64,000 nt of DNA, from contig CAVVEQ010000014.1 of the NCBI GenBank assembly GCA_963747315.1, positions 1 through 64,000 of the forward strand. The letters are read 5' to 3'. The notes under the pieces were generated by a model. It was not told where the DNA came from, did no database searches, and worked only from the letters and a program-made list of their open reading frames with translations. This stretch comes from CAVVEQ01 sp963747315. Its GTDB lineage: Bacteria > Chloroflexota > Anaerolineae > Anaerolineales > Anaerolineaceae. This document shows, piece by piece, positions 45,901 to 55,067 of this stretch (positions are counted from its first letter, which is position 1; each line of letters starts with the position of its first letter). Position numbers and translations under genes: made by a program.

Positions 45901-47716
45901 ACGGTGGCAACCCGGCACAATATTCGGGCTGGGATACACCCATAAACACATCTGTGAGCATCATTGACAATAACATCATGGGTTGGGATAAAGGTGCTGT
46001 ATTCTACCAGTGTGAAGGCGGGAGCTGCGCGACCACAAGCATTACATCGATAGAATTCGAATTCAACGAAGTCGCCGGGAATACATCCCAATTTGAGAAT
46101 CTGAATGTGTCCCCCGCCATCCCCGGCTCACCCAACTGGTGGGGCGGCGCGGGAGATCCCGGTTTCGATCTGGACGAGATTTCCTACTCGCCCTGGTGCG
46201 CTGACTTGAACTGCACGACCTTCGGTTATTTCTCCAGTGAAATCCAGGACCAGTTGGATCTCGGAGGAACAGTAACTTTGGCTCCTGGGTTTTATGACAG
46301 CTTGGTATTCGAGGTGCCTGGAACTACCCTCAACCTGTTGGACGGCGCTGAGGTCCGCCCAAGTGCTGGGCCGTGCTTCCAGATCAACGCTAATGGTGTG
46401 ACCATAAAAGCAGCTAATCCTGGCATGGCGAAGTGTGTCCCACCAAATTTCTATAACGGATTGGAATTGCTCACCCCGGTTTCGGGGCTGGTAGTGCAAA
46501 ACCTGGAATTCGATGGCAGTGCGGTCAATACCCTCGACGGTCTCAATATCGGCAAGGGCTTAACCAACTTCCAGTTCCTGAACAACTACATCCACGATTT
46601 CGACCGTGACGGCATCCGCTTCACCCCCGGAGCAGCCCCCGCGGGCAGCATGGTGATGGCAGGTAACCTCTTCGCCAAGAACAGCGGTTACGGTGTAAAT
46701 AACCTCACCCCGGTCAGCCTAACCACCACCTACAACAGCTGGAATGACGTGAAAGGACCCACAGGGACTAATGGAGACGGGGTCTACGGTAAGCAGACCT
46801 ATAAACCCTTCGTCAATGCGGACCTGCTGGCCACTTCCAGTGGTACGTCTTACACGAACAAGGTGACAACCACCGGGACGATCACCTACGCGGTGAAGGT
46901 CAACGCCGCCAGCCTTTACGGCGCGCAGTTCGACCTGGAGTTTGACGAAACAAAGCTGAACCTGCTCTCGATCACCGACAGCAACAAGCTGGTGCACGAC
47001 GCAGTTTGCCCGATCAGCACACTCGCCTCCGCACAAACCAGCGGTTTGATCAGCTACTGCGGCAAGGGTAAGGTCCTGAACGGCACGATCACGCTCTATA
47101 CACTCAAGTTCCAGGTCAAACCCGGAACGCTGGCCGGCGACACCATGCTTGATTTTGTGAATGATTCTATGCTCTTCAGTTCCAACTCCGCCGGAGCCAG
47201 CAACTTCGTTTACCCCGGAAGCATGACCGACGTCACACTCAATATCTACGATCCGGCGAACACAACCTTAACCTTAGCTGCCCAGATCCTGCTTCAGGGA
47301 CGTAGCGACAACAGCGAGAACTTGCATGAACCTGGGAGGCGGTGCCGGGAATTGTGCGACAGATAAATGGGGAAATTTGAGCCTGGTAAACGTGCAAGCG
47401 GGAAGCTACTTGGTATCGGTAAGCAGGTTGGGATATATCGATCTACCGGCAACACTTAATAAAACCCTCACGGTCAACACAGGAAAAATCAAAGTAAACC
47501 CGCTCACCCTAGTCGCAGGCGACGTGGATAATAACGAAGAGATCGACCTGGCAGATGCGGTCTGCGATCGCCAACGACTTTGGATTGAGCGGAAGCGCGA
47601 TTATCAACCCATTAACTGATATCAACGCCGATGGAAAGGTGGACCTGCTCGATCTGGCCATCGTGGCGCTTAACTACAACAAGACCAGCTCAGCTTACAA
47701 TTCCTGGAAGCCCTAA
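42975..47716 (+). CDS. Giant secreted beta-helix protein with cohesin-like domain and C-terminal dockerin (four frameshifts)
   Basis: One gene of about 1,580 codons read across breaks near 43185, 43812, 47325 and 47561. It has a signal peptide (residues 1-27), then three blocks of right-handed beta-helix/NosD type, each opening with 'TIQAAVNAA..GDTI.VAAG.Y' (43105, 43875 and 45010) and rich in short 'NN.I.G' turns. After a fourth helix region (46200-46700) comes a cohesin-like beta-sandwich (about 46860-47250, 'YGAQFDLEFDETKLNLLSI'), a CnaB-like domain ('VQAGSYLVSVSRLGYI'), and a dockerin (47514-47680) with two calcium loops 'GDVDNNEEIDLAD' and 'DINADGKVDLLD'. Likely exported and surface-attached through the cohesin protein encoded next. 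Lower GC than its neighbours. Binding or lyase activity is not established. Confidence 0.8.
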
Positions 47717-47739
47717 TCCTGGTCTTTTCCATAATCAAA

Positions 47740-47766
47740 TCAGGCGCGGAAACCCTCCGCGCCTGA
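47740..47766 (+). terminator. Hairpin after the dockerin gene
   Basis: Eleven-base perfect stem TCAGGCGCGGA / TCCGCGCCTGA with a five-base loop. It is followed only by TCCTTCTCCC, a weak T tract. Confidence 0.6.
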
Positions 47767-47777
47767 TCCTTCTCCCA

Positions 47778-47786
47778 AGGTATAAT
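47778..47786 (+). promoter_or_regulatory. -10 element of the cohesin gene
   Basis: AGGTATAAT with TATAAT at 47781-47786, only 9 bases before the ATG at 47796. Transcription would start about 3 bases before the ATG, and no ribosome binding site is seen, so the mRNA may be leaderless. Confidence 0.5.
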
Positions 47787-47795
47787 CCCAGACTT

Positions 47796-48611
47796 ATGAA
47801 AAATCGATTGATCGCACTACTCCTACTCTTTCTTTTTTCTTTGCCATTTAATACCGCCTCAGCAGAGGCTCAGGCAGCTCTGTCAATCAGCCCTTTCGCC
47901 ACCACCCTTCAAGTCGGGCAGAGCGCCACGCTCAGTGTTCGCATCACCGACGCGAAGGATCTGTATGCCTACGATATCACCCTGCGATATGACCCCGCTC
48001 TCGTGGAGATCACCTCCATCGAGAACAGCTCCTTCCTGCAGGGCGGGTTCACCGCTGCGCAGATCCTCGACAAAACCGCGGGTACCGCCCAGCTTGCGTT
48101 TACCAGCATCCCGCCCTTCACGGCGCAGTCCGGTTCGGGTGACCTGGCAACCTTCAAAGTGAAAGCGAAAACAGGTGGCAGCGCGCGCATCTCCATCGAA
48201 AATATCCAGCTTCTTCAAAAAGACGCGACCGCGATCGTCGCTTCTTCCACCACCGGTACGGTCACCGTCACCGGCGGAGCCGCGACCGAAGCCCCCCGTC
48301 CCGCTTCAAACCCGGGTGGTGCAGCAGAGGAAGGCCAACCGGTGCAGCTTCTCAACCCAGTTGCGGGTGCTCCAGCGCAGGAGCCAGGCGTGTCAATAAC
48401 ACAACCCGCGGATACCCCGGGCGAAGAAATCCAACCGACAGCGGAACAGTTCCCCCGGTCGACGGTGGTGCCCTCCGCGCCCCTCCCAGCCGAGGAACCG
48501 CAGGAGGATGGCGGTCTGCCGCCGGTGGTGTGGATGATCCCCCTGGGCATCGCGCTGCTGGCCATCGGGTATTTTGGCGGCAACTTCCTGCGCGCAAGAA
48601 CCAGGAAATAA
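47796..48611 (+). CDS. Membrane-anchored cohesin domain protein
   Basis: 271 residues: signal peptide (1-26), one cohesin domain (about 30-160: 'LQVGQSATLSVRITDAKDLY', 'YAYDITLRYDPALVEI', 'LATFKVKAKTGG'), a Pro/Glu-rich spacer (about 165-240), a hydrophobic anchor ('MIPLGIALLAIGYFGG') and a short basic tail 'RARTRK'. This is the plan of a cell-surface anchoring cohesin. The adjacent gene ends in a dockerin, so the two are plausible partners. ATG 47796 is the only start that gives a signal peptide. Confidence 0.85.
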   Translation: MKNRLIALLLLFLFSLPFNTASAEAQAALSISPFATTLQVGQSATLSVRITDAKDLYAYDITLRYDPALVEITSIENSSFLQGGFTAAQILDKTAGTAQLAFTSIPPFTAQSGSGDLATFKVKAKTGGSARISIENIQLLQKDATAIVASSTTGTVTVTGGAATEAPRPASNPGGAAEEGQPVQLLNPVAGAPAQEPGVSITQPADTPGEEIQPTAEQFPRSTVVPSAPLPAEEPQEDGGLPPVVWMIPLGIALLAIGYFGGNFLRARTRK

Positions 48612-48618
48612 CTTCCTA

Positions 48619-48666
48619 ATTAATCCCGGGGATGAAGCTACCCCCGGGATTAATTTTCAATTTTTA
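48619..48666 (+). terminator. Terminator of the cohesin gene
   Basis: Fourteen-base stem (48619-48632 with 48643-48656) containing CCCGGGG/CCCCGGG, followed by TTCAATTTTT. Confidence 0.85.
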
Positions 48667-48739
48667 TATGACATATTTCACCCAATTAGTCTTATAATTG
48701 TTTCCAAGACGGCTTCTGCAAGATTTTATAGGTATAAAA

Positions 48740-49837
48740 ATGGAAAATATCTTCCTTCCTGCGCTCATCACCGGCCTTACCACCGGCGGCATCAGCTGCA
48801 TGCTCGTCCAGGGCGGCCTGGTGGCGGGGTCGCTCGCCGACCGCATCGAAAAAGAGCAATGGGAAAGGGGCAACAATAAAGGCAAGCGCAGGCGGCTTGC
48901 AGTCCCAATCCTGCTTTTCCTTACCTCAAAGCTGGTGGCTTACACCCTGTTGGGTTTCCTGCTGGGAGCCATCGGTTCAGTGCTCTCGCTCTCGAGCATG
49001 ACCCGCGGGATCATGCAGATCGCCATCGCCGTTTTCATGATCGGCAATGGCCTGCGCATGCTGAACGTCCACCCTATTTTTCGCTACTTCTCCTTCGAGC
49101 CGCCTGCCTTCATCACCCGCTATATCCGCAAGCGCTCCAAAGCCAAAGATACGGTGCTCACTCCCCTCTTCCTCGGCGCGCTGACGGTCTTCATCCCCTG
49201 CGGGGTGACCCAATCGATGATGGCCCTGGCGATCGCCTCCGGTAGCCCGTTGACCGGCGCGATCATCATGTTCGCCTTCACCCTGGGAGCCAGCCCGGTG
49301 TTCTTCGCCCTCACCTATCTCGCCACGGCGCTTGGGTCGCTGGCGGAAAAATACTTCACCCGCATCGCGGCGGTGGCGCTGCTGCTTTTCGGCGTGATCA
49401 CGCTCGAGACCGGGTTGAACCTCACCGGCTCGCCCGTAACGCTCTCCGCCATCCCGACGGCAGCCATGCGCGTGTTTCAGCCCTCCAGCCCTGTTGCGGT
49501 GGAGCAGGCGTTACCCGAACCAGCGGGACCGCAGGCGGATGCCCCCGCCGCGCCAGCCGCATCCAGCGGCGCGCACCTGGTCACCATCAACGCGAAAAAC
49601 AATGGTTACAGTCCCTCGCAACTGGTCGCCCCGGCGGGTGAGGTGGTGGACCTAAGTATCGTGACGAATAAAACCCGCTCCTGCTCGCGCGCCTTCGAGA
49701 TCCCTTCCATGGGCTATTCAGTCCTCCTGCCCGAGACCGGGGAGGAAAAGGTGCAGATCCCTCCCCAGCCGGCCGGCACCGAGATGCGCTTCACCTGCTC
49801 GATGGGCATGTACACCGGCGTCATCTACTTCCAGTGA
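48740..49837 (+). CDS. TauE/SafE-like membrane protein fused to a cupredoxin domain
   Basis: 365 residues. Six hydrophobic segments (about 5-250) of the sulfite exporter TauE/SafE family (the UreH/CcdA-like branch), with Cys in 'GGISCML' near the first helix and 'FIPCGVTQSMM' in the fourth. A Pro/Ala linker (about 255-285) leads to a C-terminal cupredoxin (about 286-365), where 'RSCSRAF' and 'FTCSMGMY' supply Cys/Met ligands for copper. ATG 48740 is used because 'MENIFLPALITGLTTGG' begins the first helix; an upstream in-frame start at 48698 overlaps the promoter region. An HMA chaperone follows, pointing to copper or other soft-metal handling. Confidence 0.82.
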   Translation: MENIFLPALITGLTTGGISCMLVQGGLVAGSLADRIEKEQWERGNNKGKRRRLAVPILLFLTSKLVAYTLLGFLLGAIGSVLSLSSMTRGIMQIAIAVFMIGNGLRMLNVHPIFRYFSFEPPAFITRYIRKRSKAKDTVLTPLFLGALTVFIPCGVTQSMMALAIASGSPLTGAIIMFAFTLGASPVFFALTYLATALGSLAEKYFTRIAAVALLLFGVITLETGLNLTGSPVTLSAIPTAAMRVFQPSSPVAVEQALPEPAGPQADAPAAPAASSGAHLVTINAKNNGYSPSQLVAPAGEVVDLSIVTNKTRSCSRAFEIPSMGYSVLLPETGEEKVQIPPQPAGTEMRFTCSMGMYTGVIYFQ

Positions 49838-49844
49838 ACCCGTT

Positions 49845-50060
49845 ATGACCTCACTCAAGCTCCGCATCCCGGATATGCACTGCTCCGCCTGCGCCATGAA
49901 ACTGGAAGGCATCGAAGATGACCTCCCAGGCGTTTTAAGGGTCAGGGCGTCCTACCACCGGCAGTCCCTGGAGGTCGAGTTTGACGAGGACCAGGTTAGC
50001 GAAGAGGAGATCCTCACCGCTGTGGGATGCTTGGGGTACACCCCGGAATCTAATTCTTAG
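49845..50060 (+). CDS. Heavy-metal-associated (HMA) domain copper chaperone-like protein
   Basis: 71 residues with the metal-binding 'MHCSACAMKLEG' (CxxC at about 12-15) and the CopZ/Atx1 fold order ending 'LGYTPESNS'. It starts 7 bases after the SafE-cupredoxin gene and is surely co-transcribed. It probably hands a metal ion, most likely Cu(I), to that membrane protein. Confidence 0.92.
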   Translation: MTSLKLRIPDMHCSACAMKLEGIEDDLPGVLRVRASYHRQSLEVEFDEDQVSEEEILTAVGCLGYTPESNS

Positions 50061-50126
50061 CGTAAAACACTGCTGACTTTTTTAGGTCCTGACTGATTTT
50101 CCCCGTTAATGATCAATCTCGGGTAG

Positions 50127-50151
50127 GGCGGGTACGTTTTTTGTACCCGCC
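50127..50151 (+). terminator. Hairpin after the HMA gene
   Basis: GGCGGGTAC / GTACCCGCC (50127-50135, 50143-50151) with the T tract in its loop (GTTTTTT) rather than after it, so its function as a terminator is less certain. Confidence 0.5.
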
Positions 50152-50230
50152 ATCAAGTATCCAGACAATAAATATTTTGGCGGGGGCGCCGCACCTGCCT
50201 TGCATGAAATAAATTTTAGAATCCTCTTGA

Positions 50231-51246
50231 TTACCCTGCTATCTCCACCACAAACGTATCCAGCGCCACCTCCCAGGGGGTGGTGCTGTTCTTGGATTCC
50301 ATATCAATATCCAGAAGCTTGCGGTAGATCCCCTGCAGCTCCGCCAGGCTGAAACGCCTTGCCTGCTCAATCAGCTTCCTTGTCACGAAATCGGCGGTCT
50401 TGAGCGCGCCTGAGACTTCGTTCGGTCCACCACGGTTATCCAGAATGTACTTCGCCTGGATCAGCATGCGGAACTGGCGCACGAGCATACCGAAGATCAC
50501 CTGCGCGTCCTCTTTTTCCAGCATCTGGTGCAGCAGCTTCATCCCCTGGCGGGCGTTCCCGCGCGTCACCGCCTCCACCATCTCGAAGATGTTGGTCTGG
50601 TCGCCGGAGGCGCACAGAACCTGCACGTCCTCCAGGCTCACCGGGCGCTTGCACTCGGTGTAGGTGAGCAGTTTGCCAAGCTCGGCAGCTGCCCACAGGG
50701 TGTTGTTGCCGGTGGCAGAAGCTAGTTCCGCGGCGGCCTGCGCGGTGATCTCGCCCCCCTCGCGCTTCGCTTCCTGCTGGATCCACCCAGGCATACTCTT
50801 GAGATCAGGCAGGGGCAGCTCCTCCCAGCCAGCCAGGTCGCGATGCGCCTCCTGCCATTTTCGCAGCCAGTGATCTCTTCCTGAAATTCTGCCATCCGCT
50901 GCCGGCGCCATAGGCCTTATACTCGTCGGCGAGCACCAGCAGGATGTGGGTGGTTTCAGGGGAGTTTTCGAGCAGGTGCAGGAATTTTTCCCTGGCTGCT
51001 TCATCCCTGCCATTAGGCAGGACGTTCTCCAGGATCGCCAGGCGCGATTCCGCCAGAAAGGGCATCGAATTTATGGCGGTTGCGGTCTCGGCCGCGGAAT
51101 TCTGCTTCCCATCCAGGCGCGAGAGATTGAGATCGGCGATGCCAGGGTCCGGCATTCACCCGCGCGATCTCCTCCCGGAGGGCTCTATCCAGGGCAAGCT
51201 CATCTTCGCACTGCAGAATGCGCACGCGGCAGGCTGATTGGGTCAA
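50231..51246 (-). CDS. holA: DNA polymerase III delta subunit (two frameshifts)
   Basis: Merged frames give about 337 residues: 'CEDELALDRALREEI' (the HGEDxF-type start), 'SMPFLAESRLAILENV', 'THILLVLADEYK', then after a break near 50890 'LPDLKSMPGWIQQEAKREGGEI', shortened here, 'GNNTLWAAAELGKLLTY', 'TNIFEMVEAVTRGNARQGMKLL' and 'LIEQARRFSLAELQGIYRKLLDID'. A further break lies near 51150. Delta opens the sliding clamp in the clamp-loader complex. The start (TTG 51246) is tentative because the N-terminus is disturbed. Confidence 0.88.
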
Positions 51247-51262
51247 GATGTGCTCCCGGCGG

Positions 51263-51784
51263 TCAAGCCTTCACCGTGCGGATGCGGTGCACCACCAGCG
51301 AATCACGCTGGTAGCGGGTGATGGATTTCACGCGGATGGCATCCACGCGCGGGTCGGTGGTCAGCTCTTTCTGCAGAAACAGCCCCAGGGGTTGTGCCAG
51401 GATGGTCGCAACGGTCACAAGCAGCATCACCATTGGCAGACGATCCAGCTTGCCCCGCCAGCCGCTGCCTACGCCAAGCATACCCAGCCAGGCGGCAAAC
51501 CCGGCCACCGCGCCGGCGGCCACGTAGTTTGTCCCGCATTTTTCGTGGATGGCCAGCCCGGGCTCTCCGTGGATCAGCCGCTCGTAGGCCTGGTCCACGG
51601 CGTGCTTCAACACTTCCGTATCGATGGAACCGAGGATGAAGAATCCGTCCTTTTCGGAGTAACCCGCGAGCCTGGCTTGCACCCCCAGCCTGGCAAGGAC
51701 GTTCAACGTGGCGTGCTCGAGGGCATGGTTCAGCCGCGTGGCCTGCACCGAGTTCAATACAAATGGCATGATCTGATCACTCAT
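51263..51784 (-). CDS. DUF6391-like membrane protein
   Basis: 173 residues: 'NHALEHATLNVLARLG' with paired His near the start, 'GSIDTEVLKHAVDQAYERL', 'HEKCGTNYVAAGAVAG' and two hydrophobic segments (about 88-108 and 115-135). I match this to DUF6391 from the 'H.CGTN' pattern. ATG 51784 is preferred because GGTGGAG lies just upstream; its first bases overlap the radA stop, so it is translated together with radA. Function unknown. Confidence 0.7.
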   Translation of the reverse strand: MSDQIMPFVLNSVQATRLNHALEHATLNVLARLGVQARLAGYSEKDGFFILGSIDTEVLKHAVDQAYERLIHGEPGLAIHEKCGTNYVAAGAVAGFAAWLGMLGVGSGWRGKLDRLPMVMLLVTVATILAQPLGLFLQKELTTDPRVDAIRVKSITRYQRDSLVVHRIRTVKA

Positions 51785-53180
51785 TTTCTCCACCTTTCAA
51801 CGCCCATTCCAGGGCTTCCCGCACCGAGCGGGCTTCGATGATCTGAATTCCAGGGGGCAGCTTTTCCCCGTGTTTGATCCGGCGCGGGATCACCGCGCTC
51901 TTGAACCCAAGTTTGACGGCCTCATTCAAGCGGGCGTTCATCTGGCTCACCCAGCGCAGCTCGCCCGAAAGGCCGATCTCACCGATCAGCACGGTATCGG
52001 CCTTCACCGGCAGGTCCTTCACCGAGGAGGCGATGGCCGCCGCCACGGCCAGGTCGGCTGCCGGCTCGTCGATACGCAAGCCGCCCACCACATTGACGAA
52101 CACGTCCGCGTCGTAGATCTTCAGGTGCGCCCGCCGGGCCAGCACAGCCGTGACAAGCAGCAGGCGGTTGAAATCCACCCCGTTGGGGGTGCGGCGCGGG
52201 TTGCCGAGGTTCGAGGGGCTGGTCAGCCCCTGGATCTCCACCAGGAGCGGGCGGGTGCCTTCCATGGTAACTGCGATGGCGCTGCCGGGAGCGTTCACCA
52301 TGCGCTCAGCCAGGAACGCCTCGGAGGGGTTGCTGACCTCGATCATCCCATTTTCGCGCATCTCGAAAACGCCCACCTCGGCAGTGGCGCCGAAACGGTT
52401 CTTCACCGCGCGCAGCAGGCGGTAGGATTGGTAACGGTCGCCCTCCAGGTAGAGGACAGTATCGACGATATGCTCCAGCACCCTCGGCCCGGCGATCGCA
52501 CCTTCCTTGGTAACATGACCCACCAGGAAAACCGCGATGCCACTGGATTTGGCCAGCTCGCGCAGGCGTGATGCGCACTCGCGCACCTGGCCCACCGACC
52601 CGGCCGAGGAAGTCATTTCCGGCAGGTAAACGGTTTGGATCGAATCGATGACTAGGAAGGTTGGATTGACCTCAGCGGTGTGCTGCAAAATCACATCCAG
52701 ATTGGTCTCCGTTAGCAGAAGCAGGTTGGGGGAATCGCCCCCCTGCGTTCCCCCATCGCGCATCAACCGCAGGGCGCGCATCTTGATCTGTCGCACCGAT
52801 TCCTCGCCGGAAACATACAGCACCTTTCCCAGCGGGGCAACTTCCATGGCCATCTGCAGCAGCAGGGTGGATTTCCCGATCCCCGGGTCGCCGCCCACCA
52901 GCACGATGGAGCCGGGTACGATCCCGCCGCCTAGCACGCGGGCAAACTCGGCGATGGGCAGGGCAAAGCGCTCTTCCGCGTCGCCGGTGATCTCCGCCAG
53001 GCTCTTGGGGGATTCATTCACCAGGCTGAGGGAATTACCCGTTCTTGCTGAAGCGGCTGGAGCCGTGATCACCTCTTCCACCATCGAAGCATAGGACCCG
53101 CACTGCGGGCAGCGCCCGAAGGACTTGGAGGTCACCTTGCCGCACTGCTGGCAGACGAAGCGGGAGTGGAGTTTGGGCAT
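51777..53180 (-). CDS. radA: DNA repair protein RadA
   Basis: 467 residues, intact. N-terminal zinc finger 'CQQCGKVTSKSFGRCPQCG', Walker A 'GGDPGIGKSTLLLQMA', Walker B 'FLVIDSIQT', the RadA-specific 'KNRFGATAEVG', and the C-terminal Lon-like domain ('RTPNGVDFNRLLLVTAVLARRA', cut here to the key 'NGVDFNRL'). RadA is a RecA-related helicase that promotes branch migration in recombination. First gene of radA-DUF6391-holA. Confidence 0.97.
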   Translation of the reverse strand: MPKLHSRFVCQQCGKVTSKSFGRCPQCGSYASMVEEVITAPAASARTGNSLSLVNESPKSLAEITGDAEERFALPIAEFARVLGGGIVPGSIVLVGGDPGIGKSTLLLQMAMEVAPLGKVLYVSGEESVRQIKMRALRLMRDGGTQGGDSPNLLLLTETNLDVILQHTAEVNPTFLVIDSIQTVYLPEMTSSAGSVGQVRECASRLRELAKSSGIAVFLVGHVTKEGAIAGPRVLEHIVDTVLYLEGDRYQSYRLLRAVKNRFGATAEVGVFEMRENGMIEVSNPSEAFLAERMVNAPGSAIAVTMEGTRPLLVEIQGLTSPSNLGNPRRTPNGVDFNRLLLVTAVLARRAHLKIYDADVFVNVVGGLRIDEPAADLAVAAAIASSVKDLPVKADTVLIGEIGLSGELRWVSQMNARLNEAVKLGFKSAVIPRRIKHGEKLPPGIQIIEARSVREALEWALKGGENE

Positions 53181-53250
53181 GGGTAAATTATATCCTTTTT
53201 GATTTTCATGCTTTGAACACCTTCCACGGGCAGCGGGGATTTTTCCAAAA

Positions 53251-53259
53251 TGGTAAAAT
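53251..53259 (+). promoter_or_regulatory. Extended -10 promoter of the peptidase gene
   Basis: TGGTAAAAT, 29 bases before ATG 53289; no convincing -35. GAGGAG at 53278-53283 is the ribosome binding site. Confidence 0.5.
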
Positions 53260-53288
53260 CATCCCATCCCACAGATCGAGGAGAATTC

Positions 53289-54998
53289 ATGAATCCTGTC
53301 CTCCCGAAAACATCCGAAGAACTGCTTCAATCCACCTGGTCCACCTTCCAGCCAGTATATGAGGAACTAGCCGCTCGGGAGATCGGTCCGGCGAACGTGG
53401 ACTCCTGGCTCAAAGACTGGTCAGACGTGAACTCCTGCGTGATCGAGTTAAAGGAACGTCTGTATGTTGCCAAAACCCGCTTCACTGCCGATGAGCAAAT
53501 CGATGCCCAGTTCAACGATTTCATGGATCAGATCTATCCCGCCTATATGGCCACCGAGCAGAAACTGAAGGAAATTCTACTGGCGAGCGGGCTGGAGCCG
53601 AAAGGCTACACGGTGCAGATGCGCAATATGCGCGCCGAGGCGGATCTCTTCCGTGAGGAAAACCTTCCGCTCCTTTCCGAAGAGCAAAAAATGATCTCGG
53701 AGTATGACGCCATTGTCGGTTCGCAGACTGTGCTCTGGGAAGGCAGGGAGGTAACCGTCACCCAGCTCAAACCGGTCTACCTGGAGACCGACCGCGAAAA
53801 ACGCGAGCACGCCTGGCGTGCCGCCGCGGAGCGCCAGCTTGCCGACCGCGAAAAGTTCAATGCCCTCTGGCAGCGATTCCTGGAATTGCGCTTTGCTCTA
53901 GCGCGCAACGCGGGCAAACCGGATTTTCGCGCGTATATGTGGCAGAAGCTCTTCCGCTTCGATTACACCCCCGAAGATGCTAAAAAGTTCGGGGATGCCA
54001 TCGAGCAGGCGGTCGTTCCCGCCGCCCGGCGCATCTACGCCCGCCGCAGGGAGCAGATGGGTCTTTCCAGCTTGCGCCCCTGGGACCTGGATGTGGACCC
54101 GTTCGGCAGGCAGCCGCTGCATCCCTTTCAGGATGAGAGCACCCTCATCCAAAAAACCTCCTCCATCTTCCGGCAGGTCGACCCCCAACTGGCGGAGTAC
54201 TTTGACACCATGGTACGCGAGGATCTGCTGGACCTGATGAACCGCAAGAACAAGGGGCCCGGAGCCTACTGCGACACCTTCCCCCTGGCGCGCAAGCCCT
54301 TCATCTTCCACAACGCGGTCGGTATCCACGATGACGTCCAGACCATGCTGCACGAATCCGGGCACGCCTTCCACGTCTTTGAGGCAGGCAAGCTGCCCTA
54401 CGCGGAACAGTTAAATTACCCGATGGAGATCGCCGAGGTGGCTTCCATGAGCATGGAGCTGTTGGCAGCGCCCTACCTGAAAGCGGAGAAGGGTGGCTAC
54501 TACAACGACGCGGATTATGCCCGCGCGCGCATCGAGCACCTGGAAAGCAACATCCTCTTCTGGCCGTATATGGCAGTGGTGGATTCCTTCCAGCACTGGG
54601 TCTACGAGCATCCGCAGATGGCTGTGGATCCCCGAAATTGTGATGCCGCCTGGAACGAGCGCTGGGAGCGCTTTATGCAGGGCGTGGATTGGAGCGGGCT
54701 GGAGGATGTGAAGGTGACCGGCTGGCAGCGCAAGATGCACATCTTCGAGGTGCCCTTCTACTATATCGAGTACGGCCTGGCGCAGATGGGCGCAGCCATG
54801 ATCTGGCGCAACGCCCTGCAGGACCAGGCTGGCGCGGTAAAGGCATATAAGCACGCCCTTTCGCTGGGAAACAGCCAGCCATTGCCCGAGCTTTTCAAAG
54901 CTGCTGGGGCACGCCTGGCCTTCGATGCCGGCACGCTTGGGGAATTGATCGCGCTCTGCGAAGGGCAGATCGCCGGATTCGAAAGAAGTGAAAAATAA
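53289..54998 (+). CDS. M3 family oligoendopeptidase (PepF-like)
   Basis: 569 residues. Zinc motif HExxH in 'MLHESGHAFHVF' near 355-360 with the downstream Glu in 'PMEIAEVASMSMELLA', and 'PLARKPFIFHN' and 'FYYIEYGLAQMGA', the typical M3 substrate-binding elements. Cytoplasmic zinc peptidase for medium-length peptides. ATG 53289 fits the ribosome binding site; an in-frame start at 53250 is rejected. Confidence 0.93.
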   Translation: MNPVLPKTSEELLQSTWSTFQPVYEELAAREIGPANVDSWLKDWSDVNSCVIELKERLYVAKTRFTADEQIDAQFNDFMDQIYPAYMATEQKLKEILLASGLEPKGYTVQMRNMRAEADLFREENLPLLSEEQKMISEYDAIVGSQTVLWEGREVTVTQLKPVYLETDREKREHAWRAAAERQLADREKFNALWQRFLELRFALARNAGKPDFRAYMWQKLFRFDYTPEDAKKFGDAIEQAVVPAARRIYARRREQMGLSSLRPWDLDVDPFGRQPLHPFQDESTLIQKTSSIFRQVDPQLAEYFDTMVREDLLDLMNRKNKGPGAYCDTFPLARKPFIFHNAVGIHDDVQTMLHESGHAFHVFEAGKLPYAEQLNYPMEIAEVASMSMELLAAPYLKAEKGGYYNDADYARARIEHLESNILFWPYMAVVDSFQHWVYEHPQMAVDPRNCDAAWNERWERFMQGVDWSGLEDVKVTGWQRKMHIFEVPFYYIEYGLAQMGAAMIWRNALQDQAGAVKAYKHALSLGNSQPLPELFKAAGARLAFDAGTLGELIALCEGQIAGFERSEK

Positions 54999-55067
54999 TG
55001 CTCTCAAAGCCCTGCGCGGCTGGTGTAAAATGACACAATTGTGTGATTTCATCCCCTGGAGGTTGAA

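Noticed and set aside
43100..46700. CRISPR-like or tandem DNA repeat array in the beta-helix gene
   Set aside because: The periodicity is at protein level (short helix turns and NN-rich loops). The DNA is not repeated at fixed length.
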